A stretch of DNA of 57,804 bases from Bacteroidales bacterium (GTDB lineage: Bacteria; Bacteroidota; Bacteroidia; Bacteroidales; VadinHA17). Positions 27,885-37,719 of this stretch are shown here, piece after piece (the first letter of the stretch is position 1; the number at the start of each line of letters is the position of its first letter). The notes beneath the pieces were generated by a model. That model was not told where the DNA came from, searched no databases, and was given only the letters and a program-made list of their open reading frames with translations. A program made the position numbers and the translations under genes. The stretch lies in NCBI GenBank assembly GCA_003141715.1, contig PLNF01000027.1, positions 1 through 57,804 of the forward strand, written 5' to 3'.

Positions 27885-29651
27885 ATGAAGAAAAGATCGA
27901 TTAGCTATCTGAATATTGAATTACTCTTCTTATTATTTCTGGTTTCATGTACCGGAACCGGCAAAAAGAGTATCAGTATATTTGAGACAACTGATGTGCA
28001 TGGGGTTATACTTCCATATGATTTCACTGAAAAAGAAAAGCTGAACGTTTCCATGGCCTCATCATTTACTTATATTAAGCAGATCAGGAAGGAAAAAGAT
28101 GCCACTCTGCTTCTTGATAACGGAGATAATCTGCAGGGACAACCTGAGGTATATTATTATAATTATATTGATACTGTACAACCCCATTTTGTAGCTGAAG
28201 TAATGAATTATATGGTATATGATGCATGTACTGTTGGCAACCATGATGTAGAAGCCGGCCATGGAGTTTACGACAGGTTAGTTAAAGAAGACAACTTCCC
28301 GTTACTGGCTGCAAATGCAGTTAATATTAAAACAGGTAAACCATATTTCAAACCTTACCAGATTATTGAAAAGGAGAGGATTAAAATTGCTGTTTTTGGC
28401 CTTGTCACGCCTGCAATTCCAAATTGGCTGCCACCTCAACTATATTCAGGCATTGAATTTAAAGATATGGTTGAAACCGCAAAGCAATGGATGCCTGTCA
28501 TTTTAAATGAAAAACCTGACCTTGTAGTCGGATTATTCCACTCCGGGTGGGACAGAACTGAGGGGAAGCTGCAAAATAATAATTTAAGTGAAAATGGCAC
28601 TGCTGCCGTCGCTTACAATGTTCCCGGATTTGATATAATATTTTGTGGTCATGACCATAAAGTGGCAGATGAGAAATTTGTCAATTCAGCCGGCGATACT
28701 GTACTGATCCTAAATGGAGGCAGCAGATCGGAAAAACTGGCTGAAGCAGATATAACATTTACTTCAGGGAAGATTAAAGGAAAGCGACTGATGAAAATTT
28801 CAGGCAAAATTATAAATGTAGCTGATTTTAAACCTGATCCTGAATTCATTACAAGGTTTTCTCCGCAATATAAAATAATTGATGAATATGTAAACAGGAT
28901 AATTGGTAGTTCTTCGGCAACCATCACATCAAGAGATGCTTATTTTGGTCCATCTGCTTTCGTTGATATGGTTCATTCAATTCAGCTTGAGATAACAGGT
29001 GCAGATATTTCATTTGCTGCACCACTCTCTTTTGATGTTCAGATTAACAAAGGTCCGATAACTGTGGGAGATATGTTTAAACTCTACAGATTTGAAAACA
29101 TGCTTTATACAATGTCACTGTCAGGAGATGAGGTTCAGAAATATCTTGAGTATTCATATTCGGAATGGCTTAATACAATGAAGGGCCCTGCTGATTTATT
29201 GCTTAAATTACGCATTGGAAAAGACGGAAAACCAACAATAACAAATGATAAAGCATGGTTTAAAAACCAATCATACAATTTTGATTCAGCTGCCGGGATC
29301 AATTATACAGTTGACGTAAGCAAACCAGAAGGAGCCAGAATAGAGATAAAAGGTTTTTCAGATGGCAGACCTTTTGACAAAAATAAAATGTATAAGGTGG
29401 CCGTTAACTCATATCGTGGTAATGGTGGAGGTGGCCATTTTACCGAAGGCGCCGGAATAACTAAAGATGAACTTAGAAAAAGACTCATTTCCTCTACAGA
29501 TCGTGATTTAAGGTATTATATATTAAAATCAATTGAAGCAAAAAAAACAATAAATCCGATACCTTTGAACAACTGGAAGATCATTCCTGAAAAATGGGTA
29601 AAAACAGCTATGTCTTCTGAATATGCTTTGCTATTCGGAAGAAATAAATAG
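27885..29651 (+). CDS. 5'-nucleotidase / 2',3'-cyclic phosphodiesterase lipoprotein (UshA family)
   Basis: A 588-residue two-domain protein. The signal ends in a lipobox (FLVSC), so it is a lipoprotein. The calcineurin-like N-terminal domain has the metal motifs TTDVHG, DNGDNLQG, GNHDVE and CGHDHK, and the C-terminal nucleotide-binding domain has SFAAPLSFD and YRGNGGGGHF. It would release nucleosides and phosphate from extracellular nucleotides. It stands next to queE but is probably functionally separate. Confidence 0.92.
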   Translation: MKKRSISYLNIELLFLLFLVSCTGTGKKSISIFETTDVHGVILPYDFTEKEKLNVSMASSFTYIKQIRKEKDATLLLDNGDNLQGQPEVYYYNYIDTVQPHFVAEVMNYMVYDACTVGNHDVEAGHGVYDRLVKEDNFPLLAANAVNIKTGKPYFKPYQIIEKERIKIAVFGLVTPAIPNWLPPQLYSGIEFKDMVETAKQWMPVILNEKPDLVVGLFHSGWDRTEGKLQNNNLSENGTAAVAYNVPGFDIIFCGHDHKVADEKFVNSAGDTVLILNGGSRSEKLAEADITFTSGKIKGKRLMKISGKIINVADFKPDPEFITRFSPQYKIIDEYVNRIIGSSSATITSRDAYFGPSAFVDMVHSIQLEITGADISFAAPLSFDVQINKGPITVGDMFKLYRFENMLYTMSLSGDEVQKYLEYSYSEWLNTMKGPADLLLKLRIGKDGKPTITNDKAWFKNQSYNFDSAAGINYTVDVSKPEGARIEIKGFSDGRPFDKNKMYKVAVNSYRGNGGGGHFTEGAGITKDELRKRLISSTDRDLRYYILKSIEAKKTINPIPLNNWKIIPEKWVKTAMSSEYALLFGRNK

Positions 29652-29666
29652 ATTTGAAAAATTAAA

Positions 29667-30299
29667 ATGGTGGAAAAGGAGACAGATTTTATATCAGATG
29701 GAGCAAAGCTTCCTGTTGTGGAGGAGTTCTTTTCTTTACAGGGAGAAGGCTTCCATACCGGGAAAGCAGCATACTTTATCAGATTAGGAGGATGTGACAT
29801 TGGCTGCAACTGGTGCGATTCCCGTTTTTCCTGGAACCCGGATTTACATCCTATGGTTGCAACAAAAGTAATAATCGACCGCGTTATTGAATCAGGTGCC
29901 GATTCGGTGGTTGTTACAGGTGGTGAACCGCTTATGTGGACACTTGATTTGTTATGCAATGGATTAAAAAGTGAAAATATAAGCACTTTTATAGAAACTT
30001 CAGGAGCATATCCCTTAAGCGGAACCTGGGATTGGATATGCCTTTCCCCGAAACAAAACATGCCGCCAGTTTCTGAAATCTGTAAAGTTGCTGATGAGCT
30101 GAAAGTAATTATTCAGGATAGAAGTGATTTTGAATGGGCTGAAAAATATCATGGAATGGTAAGTAATGAGTGCAGATTATATCTTCAGCCTGAATGGAGC
30201 ATATTTGAAACCATTATTCCTGAAATAGTTGAATATATCAAGAAGAACCCAACCTGGAGAATTTCACTTCAGGCTCATAAATATATGCATATCCCATGA
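29667..30299 (+). CDS. queE: 7-carboxy-7-deazaguanine synthase (radical SAM)
   Basis: A 210-residue radical SAM enzyme of queuosine/7-deazapurine synthesis. The cluster-binding cysteines are C43, C47 and C50 (CX3CX2C), preceded by FFSLQGEGFHTGKAAYFIRLGG as in QueE. VVTGGEP and the late WRISLQAHKYMHIP are also typical. No other queuosine gene is in the window. It follows the 5'-nucleotidase gene by 15 bp, so it may share its transcript. Confidence 0.95.
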   Translation: MVEKETDFISDGAKLPVVEEFFSLQGEGFHTGKAAYFIRLGGCDIGCNWCDSRFSWNPDLHPMVATKVIIDRVIESGADSVVVTGGEPLMWTLDLLCNGLKSENISTFIETSGAYPLSGTWDWICLSPKQNMPPVSEICKVADELKVIIQDRSDFEWAEKYHGMVSNECRLYLQPEWSIFETIIPEIVEYIKKNPTWRISLQAHKYMHIP

Positions 30300-30306
30300 T
30301 TCAGGT

Positions 30307-32244
30307 ATGAAGTACATTTTTACCATCTTCATTTTAACAATTTTCTGTGCAACATCGCGGGTTAGTTTTTCACAGAGTTGGCATACTTCATCAAACAAAG
30401 CCCTTAAGATATATAATGAAGGTGTTTCTGCTTTCGATTATCTCGATTTCAATAAAGCTGAAATCGATTTTAAAGAAGCCATCTCAATAGACAATAAATT
30501 CTATGAAGCATATATGATGCTTGGGGAATTAATGTCAAAACAAAGAAGGTTTAGCGAGGCGTCATTAAATTATAAAACAGCGGTAAAAATAGACTCTCTG
30601 TTTTTTAAGCCTGTTTTTTTCAATCTGGCAAATGCGGAAATGATGTCGGGAGATTATTATAATGCTCTGATTCATTTTAATGTTTATCAGGCGCAGGAGG
30701 GAATGTCATCTGTGAATAAGACTGTTGCCACGAAGCGAATAAAAAACTGTGAGTTCGCTTTGAATTCAATAAAGAATCCTGTTTCATTCAGTCCGGTAAG
30801 TGTAGGACCCGGAATAAATACAAGTGATGATGAATACTGGCCATCAATAACTGCAGATGGTCAGACACTCATGTTTACCCGGCAGCCAAATCTGGCTAAT
30901 AATCCTGGTTTTACCGGAGTCGTGCAGGAGGATTTTTACGTAAGTACTTATTCTGATAATAAATGGCAGAAAGCATTTAATGCCGGAGCACCCCTGAATA
31001 CAATTCAAAATGAAGGAGCTCAAACCATTTCTTCTGACGGAAGCTATATGTATTTTACCGCATGCAATCGTGTTGGTGGCATGGGAAATTGTGATCTGTA
31101 TTTTTCAGCTTTTAACAACGGGAAGTGGTCAGAACCATCTAATCTGGGAGCTCCTGTTAATACAAACCACTGGGAATCAACACCATCAATCAGTGCTGAT
31201 GGTAAAACCCTTTTCTTTTCGAGCAGCAGACCTGGAGGTTTTGGCGGCAAAGACATCTGGTTTACACGATTAAATGATAAAAATAAGTGGAACGAACCAG
31301 TAAACCTTGGAAGTGTCATTAACACGGATGGTGATGAAATGTCTCCCTTCATACATTTCGATGGAAAGACACTTTATTTTGCTTCTGACGGCAGGGTCGG
31401 AATGGGAGGATTTGATCTATTTGTGACCAGAATGAATGATGATAGCACCTGGACCGATCCACAGAATCTTGGTTATCCAATAAATACCTTTAATGATGAA
31501 ATGGGACTTATAATAGAGTCAGGCGGACAAAAAGCATATTATTCAACAATACGTGATAAATCAAAGGGAAAGGATATTTTCTCTTTTAACCTTTATGAAT
31601 CAGCCAGACCTAATCCTGTATCCTATATGAAAGGTAAAGTGTACGACAAAGAGACAGGTAAGTTATTAAAGGCAGATTATGAGCTAATTAATCTCTCAAC
31701 AGGGAAGATAATTATAAAAAATATTACAGATGAAACCGGCAATTTCCTGGTTTGTCTTCCTTCAGGATACAATTACGGGATAAATGTCAGCAAACCCGGT
31801 TACCTCTTTTATTCCGAAAATTTTATGTTTGAAGGGATCCACACAGCTTATAAACCTTTTATTAAAAAAATAATTCTGAATCCTGCCATTTTAGGTGAGA
31901 AGATGCAGCTTTCAAATGTATTCTATGAAATAGACTCCTGGCAATTAAAGAAGGAATCCATGACAGAATTAGATAATCTGGCAACCCTTTTATCGGAAAA
32001 TAAGAACCTGGTTATGGAAATCGGAGGTTATACTGATTCTACCGGATCAGTGCAATATAATATGGTATTATCTGAAAAAAGAGCTTTGTCGGTTGTTAAC
32101 TACCTTATCAAAAAAGGGATTTCTTCCGACAGGCTTAAATCTAAAGGGTACGGGAACACTTCGCCACTCGGTGATAATGTGACTACTGAAGGTAGAAAAT
32201 TAAACAGAAGAACGGAAGCAAAGATTATTGAATTGAAAAAATAA
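30307..32244 (+). CDS. OmpA-family protein with TPR, PD40 beta-propeller and CRD domains (PorE-like architecture)
   Basis: A 645-residue envelope protein. The signal peptide starts at the ATG 30307 (KYIFTIFILTIFCATSRVSFSQ); an earlier in-frame ATG inside queE would bury it. In order: two to three TPR units, a beta-propeller of PD40-like repeats (DEYWPSITADGQTLMFTR, ESTPSISADGKTLFFSSSRPGGFGG, DEMSPFIHFDGKTLYFASDG), a carboxypeptidase-regulatory-like domain (MKGKVYDKETGKLL) and a peptidoglycan-binding OmpA_C domain (GGYTDSTGS...RRTEAKI). This matches the layout of PorE, which ties the type IX secretion machine to the wall. PorE is a lipoprotein while no lipobox is seen here, so it may be a paralogue. 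Confidence 0.85.
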   Translation: MKYIFTIFILTIFCATSRVSFSQSWHTSSNKALKIYNEGVSAFDYLDFNKAEIDFKEAISIDNKFYEAYMMLGELMSKQRRFSEASLNYKTAVKIDSLFFKPVFFNLANAEMMSGDYYNALIHFNVYQAQEGMSSVNKTVATKRIKNCEFALNSIKNPVSFSPVSVGPGINTSDDEYWPSITADGQTLMFTRQPNLANNPGFTGVVQEDFYVSTYSDNKWQKAFNAGAPLNTIQNEGAQTISSDGSYMYFTACNRVGGMGNCDLYFSAFNNGKWSEPSNLGAPVNTNHWESTPSISADGKTLFFSSSRPGGFGGKDIWFTRLNDKNKWNEPVNLGSVINTDGDEMSPFIHFDGKTLYFASDGRVGMGGFDLFVTRMNDDSTWTDPQNLGYPINTFNDEMGLIIESGGQKAYYSTIRDKSKGKDIFSFNLYESARPNPVSYMKGKVYDKETGKLLKADYELINLSTGKIIIKNITDETGNFLVCLPSGYNYGINVSKPGYLFYSENFMFEGIHTAYKPFIKKIILNPAILGEKMQLSNVFYEIDSWQLKKESMTELDNLATLLSENKNLVMEIGGYTDSTGSVQYNMVLSEKRALSVVNYLIKKGISSDRLKSKGYGNTSPLGDNVTTEGRKLNRRTEAKIIELKK

Positions 32245-32247
32245 AAA

Positions 32248-32278
32248 AAATGGCTGTCTATTGGTTAAACAGCCATTT
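32248..32278. terminator. Intrinsic terminator after the OmpA-family gene
   Basis: A perfect 10-bp inverted repeat (AAATGGCTGT and ACAGCCATTT) with an 11-base loop, flanked by an A run on the left, so it can serve both the gene ending at 32244 and the convergent kinase gene. Confidence 0.7.
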
Positions 32279-32329
32279 GCTCTCATGCTAATTGAATTCA
32301 GACATCGAAAATAATGACACAAGCTTTTA

Positions 32330-33151
32330 TCAGATCGCGATCATGGAATTTACATATTTATTTATATTAATGTCGGAGCTAACTACCACTTTGACAGGAA
32401 TAGAAAAGTAAATTCCTGTTCCGGTAAGACCGTTGCATTCAACACAGATAGTTCCGCCCAACATCTGAATTAGCTTCTTGGCCAGGGTAATATTAATAGC
32501 TGTATAAGTATCATTGTGTAGAATAAGAGATTCATTCAAATCCTCTGTTTGAAGAAATTCTTTGCATTTGAAATAACCCTGGCCTGAGTCGAGAACATAG
32601 AAGTTTACTTTATCGTCCCTGAGAAAGTACCCAATCTTAACATACCCTGAATTGGTGTTTTTTATTGAATTCTGGAACAGACTACGAATTACCCTGGAAA
32701 TCTTGTTCTTATCAATAATAACTTCAGTAGAATTTGAGAACTGTATCTCAGTTACCAGTTCAAGATCCTTGTGACCTTCTTTTTGTAGTTCTTCCCTGAA
32801 TTCTGAAATAAGGTCATCAAGAAAACTATCGAGTTTGCATATTTTTGAATCAGCTTTTGAATTACCCGTATCAATTATCGCCGAATCAAGAAAACTATCG
32901 AACAGACCAATTAATTGTTCACATGCACCCAATATCTGACTACTGAATTCTTGACGGTCTGAATTGTTGCAGCTACTATCCTTCATCAGAAATGAAAATG
33001 CAACTATTGCATTCATGTGTGTTCTCATTTCATGAGAAATCCCTGTTAATACTGTTGGACAATTTATCATATTAATATTCGATGAATTCATATCTTTCCC
33101 CATTACCCTGATCTTCATTTGTGATCTATTTTCACCATGTGAATCGTACAT
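32330..33151 (-). CDS. Soluble histidine kinase without a recognisable sensor domain
   Basis: A 273-residue protein. The H-box is at residue 40 (GISHEMRTHMNAIVAF), followed by a dimerisation helix and an ATPase domain (N-box FQNSIKNT, G-box DSGQGYF, then GTGIYFSIPVKV). There is no membrane segment and only about 35 residues lie before the H-box, so input must come from a partner. It follows the TPR/anti-sigma-like gene by 22 bp on the same strand and is likely cotranscribed. No response regulator is adjacent; the receiver-only protein at 26176 is the nearest. Confidence 0.85.
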   Translation of the reverse strand: MYDSHGENRSQMKIRVMGKDMNSSNINMINCPTVLTGISHEMRTHMNAIVAFSFLMKDSSCNNSDRQEFSSQILGACEQLIGLFDSFLDSAIIDTGNSKADSKICKLDSFLDDLISEFREELQKEGHKDLELVTEIQFSNSTEVIIDKNKISRVIRSLFQNSIKNTNSGYVKIGYFLRDDKVNFYVLDSGQGYFKCKEFLQTEDLNESLILHNDTYTAINITLAKKLIQMLGGTICVECNGLTGTGIYFSIPVKVVVSSDININKYVNSMIAI

Positions 33152-33173
33152 TTAATATAGGTTCTCCAGATAT

Positions 33174-33923
33174 TTACTTTAATCCACTGATTATTTTTTT
33201 TGCATCATTTTTGTAAATACCATCCTCTTTTATAATTATTTTGAAAAGTTGCTTTGCTTTTTCCGTTTCATTGGTATTGAGGTAACATAAAGCCAGATAC
33301 CACTGAGCCTGGTCAATATACAGGTTGTTTTTGTCATCAATCACCTTACCAAATGATTGTTTCGCTTCCGGATATTTCTTCTCCTCAAAATTTGCAACAC
33401 CTTTTAATAAGACTGTCTGCATATCATTCGGTTTGTTATCAAGCACTTTGTTGAAAAGAATCGCGGCATTCTCATAATCATGAGTATTATAAAACTCAAG
33501 GGCCAAAGTGAAATCAGCATCTGCTCCCGATTGAGCTGACCTTTGATTTGTCGGAGGTTCATATACCTTATAATAGTGTTTCATTATTTTCTCACTATTA
33601 AGATTCTTTCCCGAAAACAATGTAATACTTCCAATCAGAATAAGTCCTGCAAAAACTGCTGCATATCTGATGTAAGTCGTTTTCTTTGAGTCTTTTGAAG
33701 ATTGAGTCACCTCTTTTCGCTGATTTTCAATTCTGGAGAGCTTATTCCTTAATGAAATTACATTCTGGTTCTTTAGAATCTCATCAGTACGCTTCCTGAG
33801 ACTGACCTCATTTCTGAGTTTTTCGTTACCTTCAAGCTCCTTTTGGAACCATTGTCTTTCTGCCTCGCTCATCTCCCCGGCATTATACCTTTCGATGAAA
33901 TATGAAAAATCAATCGTTTTCAT
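33174..33923 (-). CDS. Membrane-anchored TPR protein, anti-sigma-like
   Basis: A 249-residue protein with a charged N-terminal helix-rich region (FIERYNAGEMSEAERQWFQKE, residues 9-29), a single membrane segment at about 87-104 and a C-terminal region (about 137-245) with three TPR-like units (ALEFYNTHDYENAAILFNKVL and onward). The N-terminal region faces the cytoplasm in the topology N-in/C-out and resembles zf-less anti-sigma or FecR-like N-termini. The TPRs would be periplasmic. It is placed with the sigma factor and CHAT genes and I infer it may sequester the sigma factor. It could instead be a scaffold of unknown role. Confidence 0.65.
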   Translation of the reverse strand: MKTIDFSYFIERYNAGEMSEAERQWFQKELEGNEKLRNEVSLRKRTDEILKNQNVISLRNKLSRIENQRKEVTQSSKDSKKTTYIRYAAVFAGLILIGSITLFSGKNLNSEKIMKHYYKVYEPPTNQRSAQSGADADFTLALEFYNTHDYENAAILFNKVLDNKPNDMQTVLLKGVANFEEKKYPEAKQSFGKVIDDKNNLYIDQAQWYLALCYLNTNETEKAKQLFKIIIKEDGIYKNDAKKIISGLK

Positions 33924-34025
33924 AAATATTAAATATTATTTTATTTAAATAAATCTTATATTTTCCTAATGCTTCTATTAAGTCAAATAAGTTACTCAGT
34001 ATCAGTAATATAATTTCTTATTAAA

Positions 34026-34040
34026 TGCTTCAGTGAAGCA
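34026..34040. promoter_or_regulatory. Short perfect palindrome between the peptide gene and the TPR gene
   Basis: TGCTTCA-G-TGAAGCA has 7-bp arms around a single base. It lies 103 bp upstream of the TPR gene and downstream of the peptide gene, in AT-rich surroundings. It could be an operator or a weak terminator hairpin; I cannot decide. Confidence 0.35.
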
Positions 34041-34144
34041 AACCGTACGTTATATTTTATAATATTCCTAAACTTATAATAAATCAGATATATTATAAAA
34101 AATCAATTTACCTGCTTTCGCAAAAACAATACGTATAAATGTTG

Positions 34145-34279
34145 TCAGAGTATGATCGGGGGCACGTTTGATTTAATAATCGGGTCATTTTCTCCGCCAC
34201 GAACAGAAATCATCTCTTCAATTGAAAGTGCAAACTCAGTAAAAATGTCTTTTGTCAATTTTGAATTCAGGGTTTTCAT
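34145..34279 (-). CDS. Double-glycine leader peptide (candidate bacteriocin, pheromone or RiPP precursor)
   Basis: A 44-residue ORF, too short for usual cut-offs. The leader (residues 1-29) contains FALSIEEMISVRGG: a regular hydrophobic/acidic pattern, EEM and a Gly28-Gly29 ending, as in double-glycine leaders cut by C39 peptidases and in the Bacteroidota 'GG natural product precursor' family. The remaining core (residues 30-44, starting END and ending PPIIL) is 15 residues, Pro/Ile-rich, without Cys, Lys-containing. It lies in a 588-bp gap between the TPR and CHAT genes and 4 kb from a C39-ABC exporter plus HlyD gene, the only ones in the window. No modification enzyme is seen, so the core may be unmodified. 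The start ATG follows an AT-rich sequence without clear promoter. Confidence 0.7.
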   Translation of the reverse strand: MKTLNSKLTKDIFTEFALSIEEMISVRGGENDPIIKSNVPPIIL

Positions 34280-34458
34280 AGCTTTTTTTATTAGTCAGGG
34301 TAATTCTTAATTCAGTTTCTATACTTCTACATGTCGGAGGATACCGTTTTGTGACACGAAAAAATCAATTATTTTTAAAATATTTTTTTATCCTCACATA
34401 ATCAGATAATTACAGAGAACAATATTTTGTATAAATAATGAATATGATTTGGTTTTAT

Positions 34459-34466
34459 TATCTTTG
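34459..34466 (+). promoter_or_regulatory. Possible -7 box (TATCTTTG) of the TPR-CHAT gene
   Basis: TATCTTTG fits TAnnTTTG 45 bp before the CHAT start. The nearest upstream TTG elements are 7 or 29 bp away, so the -33 box is poor. The 232 bp between the divergent peptide and CHAT genes hold no other visible signal. Confidence 0.4.
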
Positions 34467-34511
34467 GTAAGGAAATATTTTGGGGTCTCTCTTAAACTAT
34501 GAGGTAAATTC

Positions 34512-37500
34512 ATGAATTTTAAAAAGCAAATTTCCAGATTTGTTATTATATATGTGTTCATTTTTGCCGGATGCATTAATTCATCTTTGATCATGGGCAC
34601 TTGCATATCCGCTAATTTTTACGACAGGAATAATTCTGTGGTATTCACTCTCCCTTATGTAATTAACAATTCATCAAAGGAAGTCGCCAAGCTAAATGGA
34701 TCGCTTAAAGGTTCACTTAATATCTTATTATCAGGAGGTGACAGCGCACAAAGCCGGCTTATAACAGAAAAAATAATCAAGAAAATAGATGCCAATGATA
34801 TTAATGATTCAGTTTTGTCTGAATCTTATTACCTTATTGGGATATATTATTTATTTACCAAAGCTTATAATGAATCAATCCGTTACCTTGGTCTTTGTAT
34901 TTCTTTTAAGGAGAAAACAGGCGAATATGATGAGTGTTATGCCAAAGCTTTATATAATCTTGGTGCTGCATACCTGAGTATTGGGGATATTAAAAGGCAT
35001 GAAGAATTTTCATCGAAGTCCATGGAAATTGAAAAAAAAATAAATGGCGAGTCAAGTCCGCTTCTGGCCAGTATATACCTTAGCCTGGGTTTAGCTTATT
35101 CAGAACTCCAGGAGCATGACAAGTCATTAAATTATTTTAATTATGCTCTGACAATAGCAAATAGCAAACCAGACAGCGTTCCTCCCTCGATAAAAGCTGA
35201 TATTTATACTAGTTTAGGCGGAAGTTATTGCAGGATTGCTGATTTCTCAAAAGCTAAAATATACCTCGATAAAGCAGAATTGCTCTATAACCAATTTAAC
35301 TTAAAGATCAGTGAAAATTATATCAATCTGATGAATAGCCTGGCAATAACCGACGGAGCCCTGAAGCTTACTTTTGAAGCAGGGGAATGTTATAAAAAAG
35401 TTATTCCTGTCGCTTTAGCTAATAATTCACCACTGTCTTATAATTTAATAAATAGTTATTCAATATTTCTGGCTAATAATGGCGACTCTAAGAAAGGTGA
35501 AGAGTTACTTAAAAATGCTCTTGAACGGGCACAAAACAAATTTAAATTATCTTCCCGAAACTATATTGAAGTACTTATCAACTATGCGAACTACTTACGG
35601 GTTAATAATATTGATAATAAAAAATCGCTTGAATGTTTCGGGAAGTGCCTAGAATACCTTCAAATGAATGACCAGGACGTTTCTTTGAAAACCTCTGTTT
35701 ATGTGGGATATTCTCTTTCATTGGATGAAGCTGGGGAACAGGAAAAAGCGCTGGAAATATTACAGTCTTTGCTTGTTTCAAACCCGGAAAACCTGCAGGG
35801 CAAAGGGAAATATATTAATCCTGACATTGATAAGATCAAGCCGGACAGAATATCTTTAAATATTCTCTATACAAAGTACAGGATTTTATGGGATATCTAT
35901 AAAAAAACAGGTGACCAGAAGACTCTTGAAGCCGCCTCAAATACCTCAGAATTAATAGTTTCAATTATAGAAAAAGTAAGGATAAATATAAGTGACGACG
36001 AAAGCAGACTTATCCTTGGCGACCGTTACAGAGATTCCTACCTTAATACAATACACGATTTCAATATTCTTTATAATAAAACAAATGATACCCGTTTCCT
36101 GGAAAAGGCATTTGAATATTCGGAAAAAAGCAAAGTCGCGGGTTTGCTTACATCCACCAGGGAATTAAAAGCAACCCAGCTTAATATTCCTTCAGGTATT
36201 GGAGAATATGAAAAGAAACTGCAGGTGGATATAAACCTGTTTAATGCAAGGTTGGCCGAAGAGACAGCCAGGGAAAAACCTAATTCTGAGTTGATCAATA
36301 AATGGAAGGAAAATCTATTGGAGACGACAAGGTCAAGGGATTCACTGATCCTGATCTTTGAAAAACAATACCCTCTTTATTATACAATAAAATACAACAC
36401 CAATGCGGTTGAACTTAAGGATATTCCCAGGATATTAGGTCACAATGGTAATTATATAAATTATGTTTTATCTGACACTATCCTGTATACTTTTGTCGCC
36501 AACAAGAGATATCATCAACTTATAGCAATTCCTGTTGATTCATCATTTTTTAGTGATATCAGAAAATTCAGGAGCTTATTATCAATGCCGCTGCCTTCGG
36601 ATAATGCATCTCAGAAATTTAAAGAATTTCAGGTTGTAGGATATAGATTGTTTAAGACTCTTATTGATCCTGTAAGATCCTATCTTATTTCTAATAAGAT
36701 ATTAATTTCTCCCGACAATATTCTATCATATCTTCCATTTGAAACTATTCCGACATCTCCTGATTCACCGAAAAATATCAGGTACAGAGACATAAGGTAT
36801 CTTATGAAAAGTTATGATATTTCATATACCTATTCTGCGACTTTTATGGCAGAATCAGTAAAAAAAGATTACAACAGAATCAACAAACTAATTGCATTTG
36901 CCCCAGATTATCGCGAACCAATTGATATCCAATCTGTTTTAATGTCTCGACAAGCAGGAACAGGTGTCCTGAATGATTTACCTTTTGCCCGGCAGGAGGC
37001 AAAGTATGTATCAGATATTACGGGTGGGACATTGTTTGCAAATAGTGCCGCAAAAGAATCAGTTTACAAGAGAGAATCAGGTAAATATGATATAATCCAT
37101 CTGGCTATGCATACTCTGTTGAATGATAAAGACCCTATGAATTCAACACTGATCTTCAGCCAGGGAAATGATTCTCCGGAAGACGGTTATCCTTAAAACT
37201 TATGAGGTTTATGGCATTCCTCTTAAAGCTAAAATGGTCGTTCTTAGTTCATGCAATACAGGTAACTGGCCTTTTATACTCCGGTGAAGGCATATTAAGT
37301 CTTGCCAGAGGTTTTATCTATTCTGGAAGCGAGTCAGTAGTAATGTCAATGTGGGAGATTGAAGATAAATCAGGGACAGAGATTGTTGAAATGTTTTATA
37401 AATATCTTAAGAAAGGATATCCTAAAGAGTGTTGCTTTGAAAAAAGCAAGGATTGCCTTTTCTAGAAAATGCAGATCAGCTGAGGTCTCACCCTTACTTT

Positions 37501-37719
37501 TGGGCTGCCCTTGTAGTATATGGAGACAATTCACCATTATACTACTCAAGCAGACTTAAAATTGCTATTATAACAATTATTGCCTTTTTATTATTTTCGG
37601 CGTGGATTTTATTTCTGGAAACGAAAATACTCCTGATATTCAGCATCTTCTTTCACAAGATCAAGAAGAGCTTCCTTGCTCAGGTATTTTTTCCGTCCTG
37701 GCGTAGACCTCATTTTTAA
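34512..37719 (+). CDS. Exported TPR-CHAT (caspase-like) protein, 3' end frameshifted in this sequence
   Basis: As written, the frame breaks after 894 residues (37196). Removing single extra bases at about 37191, 37264, 37424 and 37458 restores one protein of about 1067 residues. The N-terminus is a signal sequence (FVIIYVFIFAGC, possible lipobox). TPR units fill about 100-260 and weaker helices continue to about 470. The CHAT domain covers about the last 400 residues: catalytic His867 in HLAMH, then Cys in VLSSCNTG (codon 37252-37254, reachable only after the first correction). A membrane segment closes the protein (37561-37617). CHAT domains are caspase-like cysteine proteases or relatives. 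The exact C-terminus is uncertain. Convergent with the sigma factor, whose end it overlaps. Confidence 0.82.

Noticed and set aside
30229-30306. Upstream start of the OmpA-family gene inside queE
   Set aside because: It would place 26 residues in front of a good signal peptide at 30307.
37202-37465. Separate 87-residue ORF after the CHAT gene
   Set aside because: It and the neighbouring frames at 37359-37559 and 37453-37719 are pieces of one CHAT domain split by single-base insertions; the joined reading is family-typical.
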